A stretch of DNA of 64,000 nucleotides from Hahella sp. (GTDB lineage: Bacteria; Pseudomonadota; Gammaproteobacteria; Pseudomonadales; Oleiphilaceae). This document shows positions 37,163 to 46,551 of this stretch, piece after piece. The position numbers and the translations under genes were made by a program. The stretch spans positions 62,001 to 126,000 of the forward strand of contig JANQMN010000004.1 of assembly GCA_028280065.1 (NCBI GenBank), in the 5' to 3' direction. Below the pieces are notes generated by a model. It was not told the origin of the DNA. It did no database searches and saw only the letters and a list, made by a program, of their open reading frames with translations. Each line of letters opens with the position of its first letter. Within the stretch, counting starts at the first letter, position 1.

Positions 37163-40100
37163 TGGATTTAAACCTCAACAACACACTGCCATTGCTGATC
37201 GTGCTCAGTGCCTTCATTCCGGGGTTGCTGATTTTCGCCATCCCTGATCAACGCGAAAAGCTTCGCACTTTCTTGAATCTGGGTGGCAACTTACTTTGTC
37301 TGAGCCTGATCGGTGTTCTTTTAAGCGGCGTTTACGCCGGCAGGGTTTTTGAAACGCGCCTGCCACTGCTGCCGAACATGGATCTGGTATTGAATGCCGA
37401 CGCCTTATCTTTATTATTCGTCAGTCTCTCCGGGCTGCTGTGGCTGCTCACGACTATTTATGCCGTCGGCTATTTCAAGGGATCAACGAATCTCAGCCGC
37501 TTTTTCGGTTTTTTCAGTTTGTGCGTCAGTGCGACCGCAGGTATCGCTCTGGCGGGAAATCTGATCACCTTTCTAATTTTTTACGAACTGCTTACCCTTA
37601 CCACCTATCCTCTGGTCGTCCACAAAGGCAATCCGGCCTCACTGCGGGCGGGGCGAGTTTACCTCGTCTATACCATGATCGGCGGGGCGTTGTTATTGGC
37701 GGGAGTCGCCTGGCTGAAATCCCTGGCGGGCGCTCTTGATTTCACGGCGACCGGAATATTATCCAGCCTGCCCCATCTCGATCCTTTGCATCTACAAATC
37801 ATTTTTGTCCTATTGATCGTCGGACTTGGAGTCAAGGCGGCACTGGTTCCGCTGCATGGCTGGCTACCGATCGCCATGGCCGCGCCCGCACCGGTCAGTG
37901 CCTTGCTGCATGCCGTGGCGGTGGTCAAAGCCGGCGCTTTTGGCATTGTCAGAGTCGTCTACGATGTCTATGGGATCGAGTTCGCCAGGGATCTGGGCCT
38001 GACCGCCGGCCTGGCCGTTCTGGCTTCCATTACTATTGTCTACGGCTCGATTCGAGCGCTTTATCAGAATGATTTCAAAAAACGGCTGGCCTATTCCACT
38101 GTCAGTCAGGTTTCCTATATCGCGCTTGGCACGGCAATCGCCGGACCTATTGCCACCATTGGTGGAATTGTCCATCTAGTGCATCAGGGCCTGATGAAGA
38201 TCACTATGTTTTTCTGTGCCGGCAGCCTGGCGGAAACGCTGAAGATTCACAAAATCAGCGAAATGAACGGCGTCGGCAGACGCATGCCTTTGACTATGAC
38301 GGCATTCACCATTGCCGCTTTGGGGATGATCGGTCTGCCGCCAGTGGCCGGATTCGTCTCCAAATGGTACATCGGCACCGGCGCGCTGGAAGTAGGCGCC
38401 TATTGGGTTCTCGGCGTGTTGGCCGCCAGCAGTCTGTTAAACGCCGCCTATTTCCTACCGGTCATATACGCCGCCTGGTTTAAACCGGCACAGCAGGAGT
38501 GGCCGGATAAGCCCGCCGACAGCCGCTTCGAAGCGCACTGGATGCTGCTTTTGCCACCGGTGGTGACGGCATCCTTAGCAATGGTTGTGGGCTTATTCGC
38601 AAACGCCGGCTTCACGCCACTCAGTTGGGTTAAACTGATCTCTTCCCGGGAGTACGGCCTGACCCTTGTCCCCTTTATCCCAGAAACGCTGCTTTCTTTC
38701 CCTCAATTGTGGCTGATCATCCTGGTGCCATTGCTGTTGGCCAGCCTGTTCTGGATCAAACCGATACGGCCATCGCTAGGCAGGTTTGCCTGCTGGGCGG
38801 CGGTACCCGCGTTACTGGTCGGCATTTGGTTACCGGATACCAGTGTCACCTTAAACTGGCTGTTCTTTAGCAGTGTCATAGCCCTTGATGGCACAACCCG
38901 TGTCATTTTACTGATGTCCTCCATCCTATGGTTTGTCGCCGGTGTCTACGGGACCGACTACTTGAAGCGGGATAAGCAGTTCGGGCGTTACGGGTTTTTC
39001 TTCCTGCTCTGCATGACCGGTAACTTCGGCCTGATTCTGAACCAGGATGTGTTCGGTTATATCACTTTCTTTTCGCTCATGAGTTTTGCCGCTTACGGCT
39101 TGGTCATACATACCGCCAGCGCTGCCGCCTTACAGGCCGGGAAAACCTATATCCAATGGGTAGTGATCGGTGAAGTGGTCTTATTTGCCGCACTTGCCGG
39201 TCTTGCATTCACCGGAACCAATCCCGTCAGCGGGCTGGACAACAGTCTGCAGCCGCTTTGGGTCAGTTGGCTATTTGTCATTGGATTTGGTATTAAAACC
39301 GGCTTGCTGGGCTTGCACTTCTGGCTACCCAGGGCACACCCGGTGGCACCGGTGCCCGCCAGTGCCCTACTGAGCGGCTTGATGGTCAAGGCGGGATTGA
39401 TCGGCTGGTGGCGGTTTATGCCGGCCGGTGAAGTTGAACTGCCGGGCATCGGGGCAACTATGATTGTATTAGGACTTGGCGCGGCCTTTCTTGCCGTTTT
39501 GGCCGGGCTGGTCCAACGCAATCCAAAAACATTATTGGCCTACTCCACCATCAGTCAGTTGGGCATTCTCACAACGGGTGTCGGCGTCGCTTTTCGTAAC
39601 CCGGAAGCCTGGCCGCTGTTGTTACCCGCCCTTACCCTTTATGCCGTGCATCACGGTATTGCCAAGGGAGCGTTGTTTCTGAGTGTAGGGCTCGGGAACC
39701 GGCTTGCCAAACCAGGCATCGCAGGCGCTCTGCTTTGGCTTGCGGTGATTATGCCGGCGCTGGCGCTTACCGGCATTCCGATCACCAGTGGAGCACTGGC
39801 AAAGAGTGCCTTGAAAAGCGCAGTGGCAGATATCGACTGGTTGATTCTGGTACTGCCGCTCAGCGCTGTCGCAACATCCTGCCTAATGATGCGGTTCCTG
39901 GGATTGCTCAAAGAACATTCCGCCAAGTCAGAGCAGAGCGCCGTCGGTATCCCCGGCATACTGGCGTTTGGCTCACTCAGCGTATTTGTGGTTCTTTTGC
40001 TGCCGCTGCTGCCGCAGTCAGTCGGCTTTTCAGAAAAACTGTACTCGCTCCCCGTACTTTGGACTGCCATTTGGCCCGTGACACTCGGCGCTGCTCTCTA

Positions 40101-40380
40101 TTGGATCTTAAGAAAACCTCTGGCGCGGACGACTCCGGTGCCGGCGGGTGACCTCATCGTCATCATCGAGACATGCAACCGGTTCTTATTTAAACAATGG
40201 CGTTCATTCAGTCATTGCTTGGAAAGCCGTTACAACGCATGGTCGGACCTAACCGCACGAAGTCCCATTGTGCGAGTTGAACGGTTCGCATCGGACGCGG
40301 AAATCAATCTGCGCCCGCAACCTGGTGTCGTCTTGATCGCCATCATGCTGGCCGTGGCTCTGACAATGGTCCTGTACTAA
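37162..40380 (+). CDS. double antiporter subunit: two fused NuoL/M-like domains (operon 1)
   Basis: 1072 residues, about twice the family length, with no internal stop. Domain 1 (about 1-490) keeps Glu142 in FYELLTLTTYPLV, Lys225 in GLGVKAALVPLHGWLP and a helix-12 Lys in FVSKWYIG. Domain 2 (about 510-960) has AYSTISQLG and Lys712 in GFGIKTGLLGLHFWLPRAH. At the helix-5 Glu position it has Ser638 (FFSLMSFAAYGLV). About 100 C-terminal residues follow, partly hydrophilic. The chain could replace the MrpA N-terminal half plus one extra antiporter domain. The stop lies 2 bases from the stop of convergent operon 2. One domain may be structural rather than conducting. Confidence 0.85.
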   Translation: MDLNLNNTLPLLIVLSAFIPGLLIFAIPDQREKLRTFLNLGGNLLCLSLIGVLLSGVYAGRVFETRLPLLPNMDLVLNADALSLLFVSLSGLLWLLTTIYAVGYFKGSTNLSRFFGFFSLCVSATAGIALAGNLITFLIFYELLTLTTYPLVVHKGNPASLRAGRVYLVYTMIGGALLLAGVAWLKSLAGALDFTATGILSSLPHLDPLHLQIIFVLLIVGLGVKAALVPLHGWLPIAMAAPAPVSALLHAVAVVKAGAFGIVRVVYDVYGIEFARDLGLTAGLAVLASITIVYGSIRALYQNDFKKRLAYSTVSQVSYIALGTAIAGPIATIGGIVHLVHQGLMKITMFFCAGSLAETLKIHKISEMNGVGRRMPLTMTAFTIAALGMIGLPPVAGFVSKWYIGTGALEVGAYWVLGVLAASSLLNAAYFLPVIYAAWFKPAQQEWPDKPADSRFEAHWMLLLPPVVTASLAMVVGLFANAGFTPLSWVKLISSREYGLTLVPFIPETLLSFPQLWLIILVPLLLASLFWIKPIRPSLGRFACWAAVPALLVGIWLPDTSVTLNWLFFSSVIALDGTTRVILLMSSILWFVAGVYGTDYLKRDKQFGRYGFFFLLCMTGNFGLILNQDVFGYITFFSLMSFAAYGLVIHTASAAALQAGKTYIQWVVIGEVVLFAALAGLAFTGTNPVSGLDNSLQPLWVSWLFVIGFGIKTGLLGLHFWLPRAHPVAPVPASALLSGLMVKAGLIGWWRFMPAGEVELPGIGATMIVLGLGAAFLAVLAGLVQRNPKTLLAYSTISQLGILTTGVGVAFRNPEAWPLLLPALTLYAVHHGIAKGALFLSVGLGNRLAKPGIAGALLWLAVIMPALALTGIPITSGALAKSALKSAVADIDWLILVLPLSAVATSCLMMRFLGLLKEHSAKSEQSAVGIPGILAFGSLSVFVVLLLPLLPQSVGFSEKLYSLPVLWTAIWPVTLGAALYWILRKPLARTTPVPAGDLIVIIETCNRFLFKQWRSFSHCLESRYNAWSDLTARSPIVRVERFASDAEINLRPQPGVVLIAIMLAVALTMVLY

Positions 40381-40382
40381 GC

Positions 40383-40745
40383 TCAAGGCTCTTCTTTAGG
40401 GGGAGGTTGACGATTTTTCGCCGATATGAGCAGATGTTTGTTTTGGGTATTTTCCCGTGCCGGCAAATCCAAATGCAACGCGACTTTCGCCAACATGTGC
40501 GCGGAGATCGGCGCGGTGAGGAACAAAAACAAGACTATCATCAGTTCGTGCACACTGAGATACCCCTGTTGGCTGGAAAAAATCATCATTACCGCAGCAA
40601 GGATTAAACCGATACCCAAAGTCGTCGCCTTGGTCGGCCCGTGCAGACGGGTTAAAAAGTCCGGTAGCCGGGCCAATCCCGCAGACCCCACCAGCAAGAA
40701 CAGTCCGCCGATTATCAGTAGTATCGCCGCTATATTTTCAATCAT
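40383..40745 (-). CDS. Mrp antiporter subunit G (operon 2)
   Basis: 120-residue MrpG/MnhG protein with three helices and the signature SAGLARLPDFLTRLHGPTKATTLGIGL. It carries a charged C-terminal tail of about 25 residues (NKHLLISAKNRQPPPKEEP). It is the last gene of the six-gene operon mrpAB-C-D-E-F-G on the minus strand, 5 bases after mrpF. There is practically no room for a terminator of its own before operon 1 converges. Confidence 0.87.
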   Translation of the reverse strand: MIENIAAILLIIGGLFLLVGSAGLARLPDFLTRLHGPTKATTLGIGLILAAVMMIFSSQQGYLSVHELMIVLFLFLTAPISAHMLAKVALHLDLPARENTQNKHLLISAKNRQPPPKEEP

Positions 40746-40750
40746 CTTTG

Positions 40751-41020
40751 TTACTCTATCAGGTCGCCACGCAGCAGATATTTACAAACCGCCACGGTGC
40801 TGACAAATCCCAGCATGGCAATCAGCAGGGCGGCTTCAAAATACATGGCCGTACGTAGATACAGGTCCCAGACCAATATCAGGGCGATGCTGTTAATGAA
40901 CATGGTATCCAAAGCCAATACTCGGTCCGGCAGGCTGGGGCCACGCAATAAACGCCATATGTTTAGCAATAATGCGACACAAATAAAGATACTCACGATC
41001 CAGATGGCTATTTCAAGCAT
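40751..41020 (-). CDS. Mrp antiporter subunit F (operon 2)
   Basis: 89-residue MrpF/MnhF protein with three helices. The family motif NIWRLLRGPSLPDRVLALDTMFINSIAL contains the conserved GPS-x-x-DR. Its start overlaps the mrpE 3' end by 13 bases, which implies coupled translation. The motif matches the subunit F proteins of operons 1 and 3, so all three operons carry an intact F subunit. Confidence 0.88.
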   Translation of the reverse strand: MLEIAIWIVSIFICVALLLNIWRLLRGPSLPDRVLALDTMFINSIALILVWDLYLRTAMYFEAALLIAMLGFVSTVAVCKYLLRGDLIE

Positions 41021-41535
41021 TCATAGATCTCCTTTAGCGGTCGTTCGTAACGCTCTTTTATCTCGCCGACAAGATCTTCGTCATTGCCGATGTGAAGCGC
41101 ATGCACGTAGAGCCATTTCTTGTCTGAACTCACTTCGGCGCTCACGGTTCCCGGCGTCAGTGAAATGGTGCTTGCCAGTAAGGTGATGGTCAGGTCATCC
41201 TGCAAATCCAATGGAATGGCCAGCATGGTTGGACGCAAGGCGTGCATCGGACCGCAGATCAGAATCGCAACCTCAATATTGGAGCGCACGATATCGACAA
41301 GTAGCACCAGGAAATAGCGCACTACCAGGATAACGCTACGCGCCCGCGGTCTGGGCGTCATCAAGGGCCGGGCCAGCAAGGGAATGATGAAAGCGATAAT
41401 ACCGCCAAGCACTATGTGGCCAGGCGCGATAGTGTTATTCAGTAGCAGCCATACCGCCAGCAACATCACACTAAGGCCGGGATTAGGCAGCCAGCCCGTC
41501 AACGCTGAATCAGCTGACTTATCTGGTTTATTCAT
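41008..41535 (-). CDS. Mrp antiporter subunit E (operon 2)
   Basis: 175-residue MrpE/MnhE protein. Two helices at about residues 20-55 are followed by RYFLVLLVDIVRSNIEVAILI and TLLASTISLTPGTVSAEV, the core of the family, then the soluble C-terminal domain (LYVHALHIGNDEDLVGEIKE). It overlaps mrpD by 8 bases at its 5' end and mrpF by 13 bases at its 3' end. Confidence 0.88.
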   Translation of the reverse strand: MNKPDKSADSALTGWLPNPGLSVMLLAVWLLLNNTIAPGHIVLGGIIAFIIPLLARPLMTPRPRARSVILVVRYFLVLLVDIVRSNIEVAILICGPMHALRPTMLAIPLDLQDDLTITLLASTISLTPGTVSAEVSSDKKWLYVHALHIGNDEDLVGEIKERYERPLKEIYECLK

Positions 41536-43042
41536 TACGGGAAATTACCTTCAGTTCGGACATCGTAATCTCCATTGGGGAGTGCAATCTGGCGGCTGCC
41601 TCCGAGGTAATTTGCAGCACATCGTTAGCAAAAACCACCATCAAAGGCGATACCAGTAACAATACCGCGATCGCGCCGACCTGCCAAAAGGAAACCGGGT
41701 CTTCCGTAGGCCGATTACCCCGTACCCGCCAGAACATAATGGTTCCGGCCCGAGACAAGCCAATCAATCCGGCGAGACCGCTGAGTAACAGGATGGGCCA
41801 TATCCAAAGCTGAGCTGCGCCAGAGGGTACCGCTTGCAGTATTGCGACCTTGCCGATAAACCCTGAAAACGGCGGCAAGCCTACGACAGCAACCGCCGCG
41901 AAAAAAAACAAACCGCTGAAGAGAGTCGGATGCCGCAACGGACGAGCCGAGACAAAGCGGTCTCCTGCCTGGCCGCGCTGGGAGCCGATCAAATCGGCTA
42001 ACAAATAAAGCGCCGCCGTTACCAGCGTGGAATGCAGGAGATAATAAAGCCCCGCAGCCGTTGCCTTGGGATGGTTTAACGCCACGGAGTAGATCAGAGT
42101 CCCCACGGACACGATTACCAGCCAGTTAGTCAAGTCGCGCAAATGGCGGCTGGACAATACTCCGATCGAGCCAATACCGATGGTCAGCAGGGCCAAGGGC
42201 CAAAGCCAGGGATTGACCGCATTGGCAAGCTCCCCTGCCTGCTCGCCGAAGACCTGGACATGAACCCGGAAAAAACTGTATACCCCCACTTTGGTCATAA
42301 TCGTAAACAAGGCGGCAATGGGTGCGACCGCGGCCGCATAGGTTTTCGCCAGCCAGAAATGCAGGGGCAGAATGGCGGATTTCAAACCAAAAACCAGCAA
42401 CAACAGCAGGACGCCGGCCTTGGCAAGCAATGCCTCCTCGCCAGTCAGTTCAGCCGCCTTGGCAGCCATATCCGCCATATTCAAAGTGCCTAAAGTGCCA
42501 TACAGCAACCCCAAGGCAAACAGGAAAAACGCCGAGCCGAGAAGATTTAGCGCGACATAGTGAAAACCCGCCTGGGTTTTTTCCTTACCGCCGCCATGCA
42601 GCAACAGCGCGTAAGAAGCAATCAACAGTATTTCGAAAAATACAAACAGGTTGAAAATATCACCGGTTAGAAAAGCGCCATTTATACCGGTCACCTGAAA
42701 CAAAAACAACGGATGGAAATACATGCCGCCTTGGTCGTGCCCGGCAAAGCTGGAAAGCAGTGTGACCAAGGCCAGAAAGCTGGTAAGTCCGACCAGCAGC
42801 GCCGCGAGCGGATCCGCCGCCAGGATAATGCCGAACGGCGGTTGCCAGCTTCCCAGAACATACACCTGAGTGACTTCAAGGCTTTCGCCGAGCAGTAATA
42901 AGGCACAGACAAATGTCAGCAGCAGGGCAGCGCTGCCGACAATACGCTGCCACAGTACGCTGCCATGCAGTGGCGGCAACAGCATTAATACCGCCGTCAG
43001 CATCGGCAGCAGAATTGGTGCAATGGCGAGATGCTGCATCAC
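41528..43042 (-). CDS. Mrp antiporter subunit D (operon 2)
   Basis: 504-residue antiporter-like subunit with about 14 helices. Helix-5 Glu is in FNLFVFFEILLIASYALLL and helix-7 Lys in FGLKSAILPLHFWLAKTY; the helix-12 region PPFSGFIGKVAIL keeps its Lys. Two ATG codons lie together at the start. It overlaps mrpC by 4 bases and mrpE by 8. All expected conducting residues are present, so an ordinary MrpD role is expected. Confidence 0.92.
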   Translation of the reverse strand: MMQHLAIAPILLPMLTAVLMLLPPLHGSVLWQRIVGSAALLLTFVCALLLLGESLEVTQVYVLGSWQPPFGIILAADPLAALLVGLTSFLALVTLLSSFAGHDQGGMYFHPLFLFQVTGINGAFLTGDIFNLFVFFEILLIASYALLLHGGGKEKTQAGFHYVALNLLGSAFFLFALGLLYGTLGTLNMADMAAKAAELTGEEALLAKAGVLLLLLVFGLKSAILPLHFWLAKTYAAAVAPIAALFTIMTKVGVYSFFRVHVQVFGEQAGELANAVNPWLWPLALLTIGIGSIGVLSSRHLRDLTNWLVIVSVGTLIYSVALNHPKATAAGLYYLLHSTLVTAALYLLADLIGSQRGQAGDRFVSARPLRHPTLFSGLFFFAAVAVVGLPPFSGFIGKVAILQAVPSGAAQLWIWPILLLSGLAGLIGLSRAGTIMFWRVRGNRPTEDPVSFWQVGAIAVLLLVSPLMVVFANDVLQITSEAAARLHSPMEITMSELKVISRNE

Positions 43043-43524
43043 GAGTTTGGATCCCGTTTGTTCCCGTTGGCACCGGCGGTTCCGGAAGTTCTCGCAAGGC
43101 TGCTTTCAACATCCTTTTTTTGCTCCTCCTTCGGTAACTTGGGCAGAATGGGCCTCCTGGCGAGCGTACCGAGGGGTTCCTTCTGTTTGCCGGAGTCTTC
43201 AGATTGCGAGTTGCCATCCACATGGTCGTTACCCATATCCGCCCTGGCGCGTATCGCCAAAATAGTGATAAACCCCGTCATCGCAAAGCCGATCACAATT
43301 GCGGTTAAAACCAAGGCCTGGGGCAACGGATCGGAATATACGGCAGACTCGCCGAGTATTACCGCCCCATCGACCTGCAATCGACCGGATGCAAATAAGA
43401 ACAAGTTAACCGCATAGGAGATTAGGGTAATGCCTACCACGACCGGAAATGTCCTGGCCCGCAGCATCAAATAGACGCCGCTCGCCGTTAACATTCCCAC
43501 ACAAAAAGCATATATGCCTTCCAT
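43039..43524 (-). CDS. Mrp antiporter subunit C with long hydrophilic tail (operon 2)
   Basis: 161 residues; the NuoK-like part ends near residue 100 (PLPQALVLTAIVIGFAMTGFITIL). The remaining ~60 residues are hydrophilic and rich in Lys, Glu, Ser and Gly (SEDSGKQKEPLG, PKLPKEEQKKDVESS). Typical MrpC proteins are 110-125 residues; the operon 3 copy has 115. The tail is probably cytoplasmic and disordered. The first codon overlaps the stop of mrpAB by 1 base. Confidence 0.88.
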   Translation of the reverse strand: MEGIYAFCVGMLTASGVYLMLRARTFPVVVGITLISYAVNLFLFASGRLQVDGAVILGESAVYSDPLPQALVLTAIVIGFAMTGFITILAIRARADMGNDHVDGNSQSEDSGKQKEPLGTLARRPILPKLPKEEQKKDVESSLARTSGTAGANGNKRDPNS

Positions 43525-46370
43525 CAGGTTTTCTCAGCTCCCTTGTTGACTGTGCTCTCATCTGGCGAGATCAAATCCGCTACATAGCCTTCCTGCGGTC
43601 GAAAACTGGTTGTGAGTTTGCCAAGGTTCGCCAGGATCAACAAACTCGCGCCGATCACGGTAAGATAAACACCCAGATCAAAAACCAGCGCGCTGGCCAA
43701 CTCAAATTTACCCACCACCGGCCAGTTGAAATAATCGAACCAGGTGGTCAGGAACGGTAACCCGAAAATCCAGCTCCCCATCCCGCTTAACAAGGCAATC
43801 AGTAATCCGCTCCCTATTAGCCACTGATAGTTCAGCCGGGTTCTGGGGGTCACAAATCCCACGCCGTTGGCGATGTACTGCTGAATCAATGCAACCGAAG
43901 TGATCAAGCCGGCGATAAAGCCACCGCCAGGCAGATTGTGCCCGCGTAGAAAAATAAAGAAAGAAACCAGCAGCGCCAGCGGCAGTAACATTTGAGAAAT
44001 CACTTGCAACATAAGTGGATGACTGTCGGGAGCCCAGGGCCGGCCTTCGCCGTCAGTGGTGGGCAGATATAGGCGCATACGGGCAATAATCTTAAAAATT
44101 CCCAACGCGGCAATTCCCAGAACGGCGATTTCACCAAACGTATCGAAGCCGCGGAAATCGACCAGTATGACATTTACAACATTGGTGCCGCCCCCACCGG
44201 TCTTGGCATTGACAATGAAGAACTCACTGATGGAATCAAGGGGTCGGGTAATCAACGCATAACAGAGCGTGCCGACAATACCGCCGGCCATGGTAGCGAT
44301 CGCCAGATCCCGGGCAACTGTGGCGGGGGGCGTTTCCTTGCGGGTCCGTTGGGGTAGGAAGAACAAGGCCAAAAGCAGCAATATAACCGTTACGACCTCG
44401 ACGGAAAGCTGAGTAAGCGCTAAATCCGGTGCGGAGAAATAGGCAAATGCCATCGACACTATCAATCCGACCGCCGAGAGCATAACCAGCGCCAGCAACC
44501 GCTGGCGGCTGTAAAAAACCGTTGCAATACAGCTTAAACAGAGAATCAGCGAGGCGATGGCGACAACCGGGTCTAAAGGCAGGCGTGGCCTACTACCGCC
44601 GGTTTCGACGATCTGTAACAAGGGGTAGGCCAACAAAACCAGGGCAAACGTCACCATCAAAAAAACATAGCGCTGCAATGAGCCGTTATCCAGCCAGGCA
44701 ATGGTGCGTTGGCAAAAGTGCACTAACTCGCTCATGGCCGACTCAAACAAATGACGGGAATCCGGCTCTGGAAACTGGGCCTGGATTTCGTAAAAAGCCT
44801 GTCGTTGGCTATAGATCCAAAAACCGCCGAGTATCGCCACAATACTCATACCCAGGGGTAGGTTGAAACCGTGCCATATATACAAGCCATAATCGGGCAG
44901 ATCGCCGCGCACTACCGCCGCAGCGCTCGCTTCCAGTAAATCGCCGACCATATAGGCCGGAAGAATACCCACAAGAATACAAAGTCCGACCAGAATCTCT
45001 ACCGGCACCTTCATATAACGCGGCGGTTCGTGTGGAGTCTTGGGCAGGTCGCCGACTTTTTTGGTAAAGAACACGTCATGTATAAAGCGAATGGAATAAG
45101 CGACCGAAAACGCGCCGGCAATAGTCGCGCAAACGGGAATCATCCAGGACAATGCACCCAGCGAACTTAACGCCAGGGTTTCGGCCAGAAACATTTCCTT
45201 GGACAAAAAGCCGTTAAACAACGGAATCCCGGCCATCGAAGCCGCCGCCACCATCGCCAGCGTTGCGGTATGCGGCATATATTTCCACAGCCCGCCTAAC
45301 AGCCGCATATCCCGGGTGCCGGATTCATGGTCGATAATTCCCGCCGCCATAAACAGGGACGCTTTAAAAATAGCGTGGTTTATGATGTGAAATACTGCCG
45401 CCACCGCTGCCAGTTCGCTATTCAAGCCGAGCAGCATGGTAATTAAGCCAAGGTGACTAATCGTCGAATACGCCAGCAGTCCTTTCAAATCATGTTTGAA
45501 CAGTGCCGTGTAAGCACCCAGCAGCAAGGTAAGGAGTCCGGTGATGCAAACCAGCACGAACCAGAGGTCGGTGCCGGATAGCACCGGATAAAAACGCGCG
45601 ATCAGAAATAAACCGGCCTTGACCATAGTCGCTGAGTGCAGGTAGGCGCTAACCGGGGTTGGCGCCGCCATGGCATGGGGTAGCCAGAAATGAAACGGGA
45701 ACTGCGCCGACTTGGTAAACGCACCAAGCAACAACAAAACCACGATAAGGGGATACAACGAACTTTCGCGCAGCAGATCGCCGCTATTCAACACGTCGTG
45801 CAGATCAAACGACCCCACCACGGAGCCGATCAGTAAAAGTGCTGCCAATAATGCCAAACCGCCGGCGCCGGTTACCGTCAGCGCCATTCGCGCCCCCTGC
45901 CGGGCGTCGGGTTTATCGCTCCAGAAACTAATGAGGAGAAAGGAACTGATACTGGTAAGCTCCCAAAACATCCATAGCTGTATCAGGTTATTGGACAGAA
46001 CAATGCCGAGCATCGCCGCCATAAACAAAATCAGATAGGTGTAAAAGCGCCCCATGGAATCCTTTTCGGACAAATAGTAACGGGCGTAGAGAATGATCAG
46101 TAAGCCGATGCCGAGAATCAGCAGGCCGAAGAGAAAAGCCAGGCCATCCAGATGAAAGGAAAACGCTATACCGAGCTGCGGAATCCAGTTGGCGCTCGCC
46201 ACGAGATGGTGGCCGTCAAACACCTCCCCCGCGTGGCTTAACAAGACCATCAGCGCGATGGCAGGTAAAACAGCAGTAGCCAATGCGCAGTAGGTTCGAT
46301 TAAGCCGCGCTGTGAGTAACGGCACTAATACCCCGATAATCGGCAGTATCGGAATCCAGAACAGACTCAT
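43524..46370 (-). CDS. fused Mrp antiporter subunit A-B (operon 2)
   Basis: 948-residue fusion of MrpA and MrpB, as in six-gene (Pha-type, group 2) systems. The NuoL-like core (about 1-500) has helix-5 Glu in [13 protein letters not shown] and helix-7 Lys in [19 protein letters not shown]. The DUF4040-like and MbhE-like parts follow at about 620-770 ([20 protein letters not shown]). The MrpB domain occupies about 790-930, with [18 protein letters not shown] and [13 protein letters not shown]. First gene of operon 2. The two pirin genes lie upstream on the same strand, 181 bases away. Confidence 0.92.
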   Translation of the reverse strand: MSLFWIPILPIIGVLVPLLTARLNRTYCALATAVLPAIALMVLLSHAGEVFDGHHLVASANWIPQLGIAFSFHLDGLAFLFGLLILGIGLLIILYARYYLSEKDSMGRFYTYLILFMAAMLGIVLSNNLIQLWMFWELTSISSFLLISFWSDKPDARQGARMALTVTGAGGLALLAALLLIGSVVGSFDLHDVLNSGDLLRESSLYPLIVVLLLLGAFTKSAQFPFHFWLPHAMAAPTPVSAYLHSATMVKAGLFLIARFYPVLSGTDLWFVLVCITGLLTLLLGAYTALFKHDLKGLLAYSTISHLGLITMLLGLNSELAAVAAVFHIINHAIFKASLFMAAGIIDHESGTRDMRLLGGLWKYMPHTATLAMVAAASMAGIPLFNGFLSKEMFLAETLALSSLGALSWMIPVCATIAGAFSVAYSIRFIHDVFFTKKVGDLPKTPHEPPRYMKVPVEILVGLCILVGILPAYMVGDLLEASAAAVVRGDLPDYGLYIWHGFNLPLGMSIVAILGGFWIYSQRQAFYEIQAQFPEPDSRHLFESAMSELVHFCQRTIAWLDNGSLQRYVFLMVTFALVLLAYPLLQIVETGGSRPRLPLDPVVAIASLILCLSCIATVFYSRQRLLALVMLSAVGLIVSMAFAYFSAPDLALTQLSVEVVTVILLLLALFFLPQRTRKETPPATVARDLAIATMAGGIVGTLCYALITRPLDSISEFFIVNAKTGGGGTNVVNVILVDFRGFDTFGEIAVLGIAALGIFKIIARMRLYLPTTDGEGRPWAPDSHPLMLQVISQMLLPLALLVSFFIFLRGHNLPGGGFIAGLITSVALIQQYIANGVGFVTPRTRLNYQWLIGSGLLIALLSGMGSWIFGLPFLTTWFDYFNWPVVGKFELASALVFDLGVYLTVIGASLLILANLGKLTTSFRPQEGYVADLISPDESTVNKGAEKT

Positions 46371-46551
46371 CGAATTACTGCCCTGGAGTCAGGTTGGTTT
46401 GAAATGCTCAGCGGCGAATCCTTCCCAGTCCAATAAACGAAAAGGTGTAAGCATTTATAAAACAGCAGGCTATGTCAAATGACAAATAACTTTTTCCAGT
46501 CCCGATCTACCTTTTTTCGCCTTGCAAACGGCGGAGTGCGGAGTACTTGCC

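Noticed and set aside
33164-40380. Operon 1 as part of respiratory complex I (nuo)
   Set aside because: The L/M/N-like proteins resemble complex I, but the presence of E, F, G, DUF4040 and MrpB-type subunits and the absence of any nuoA-J-type gene place it with Mrp/Mbh systems.
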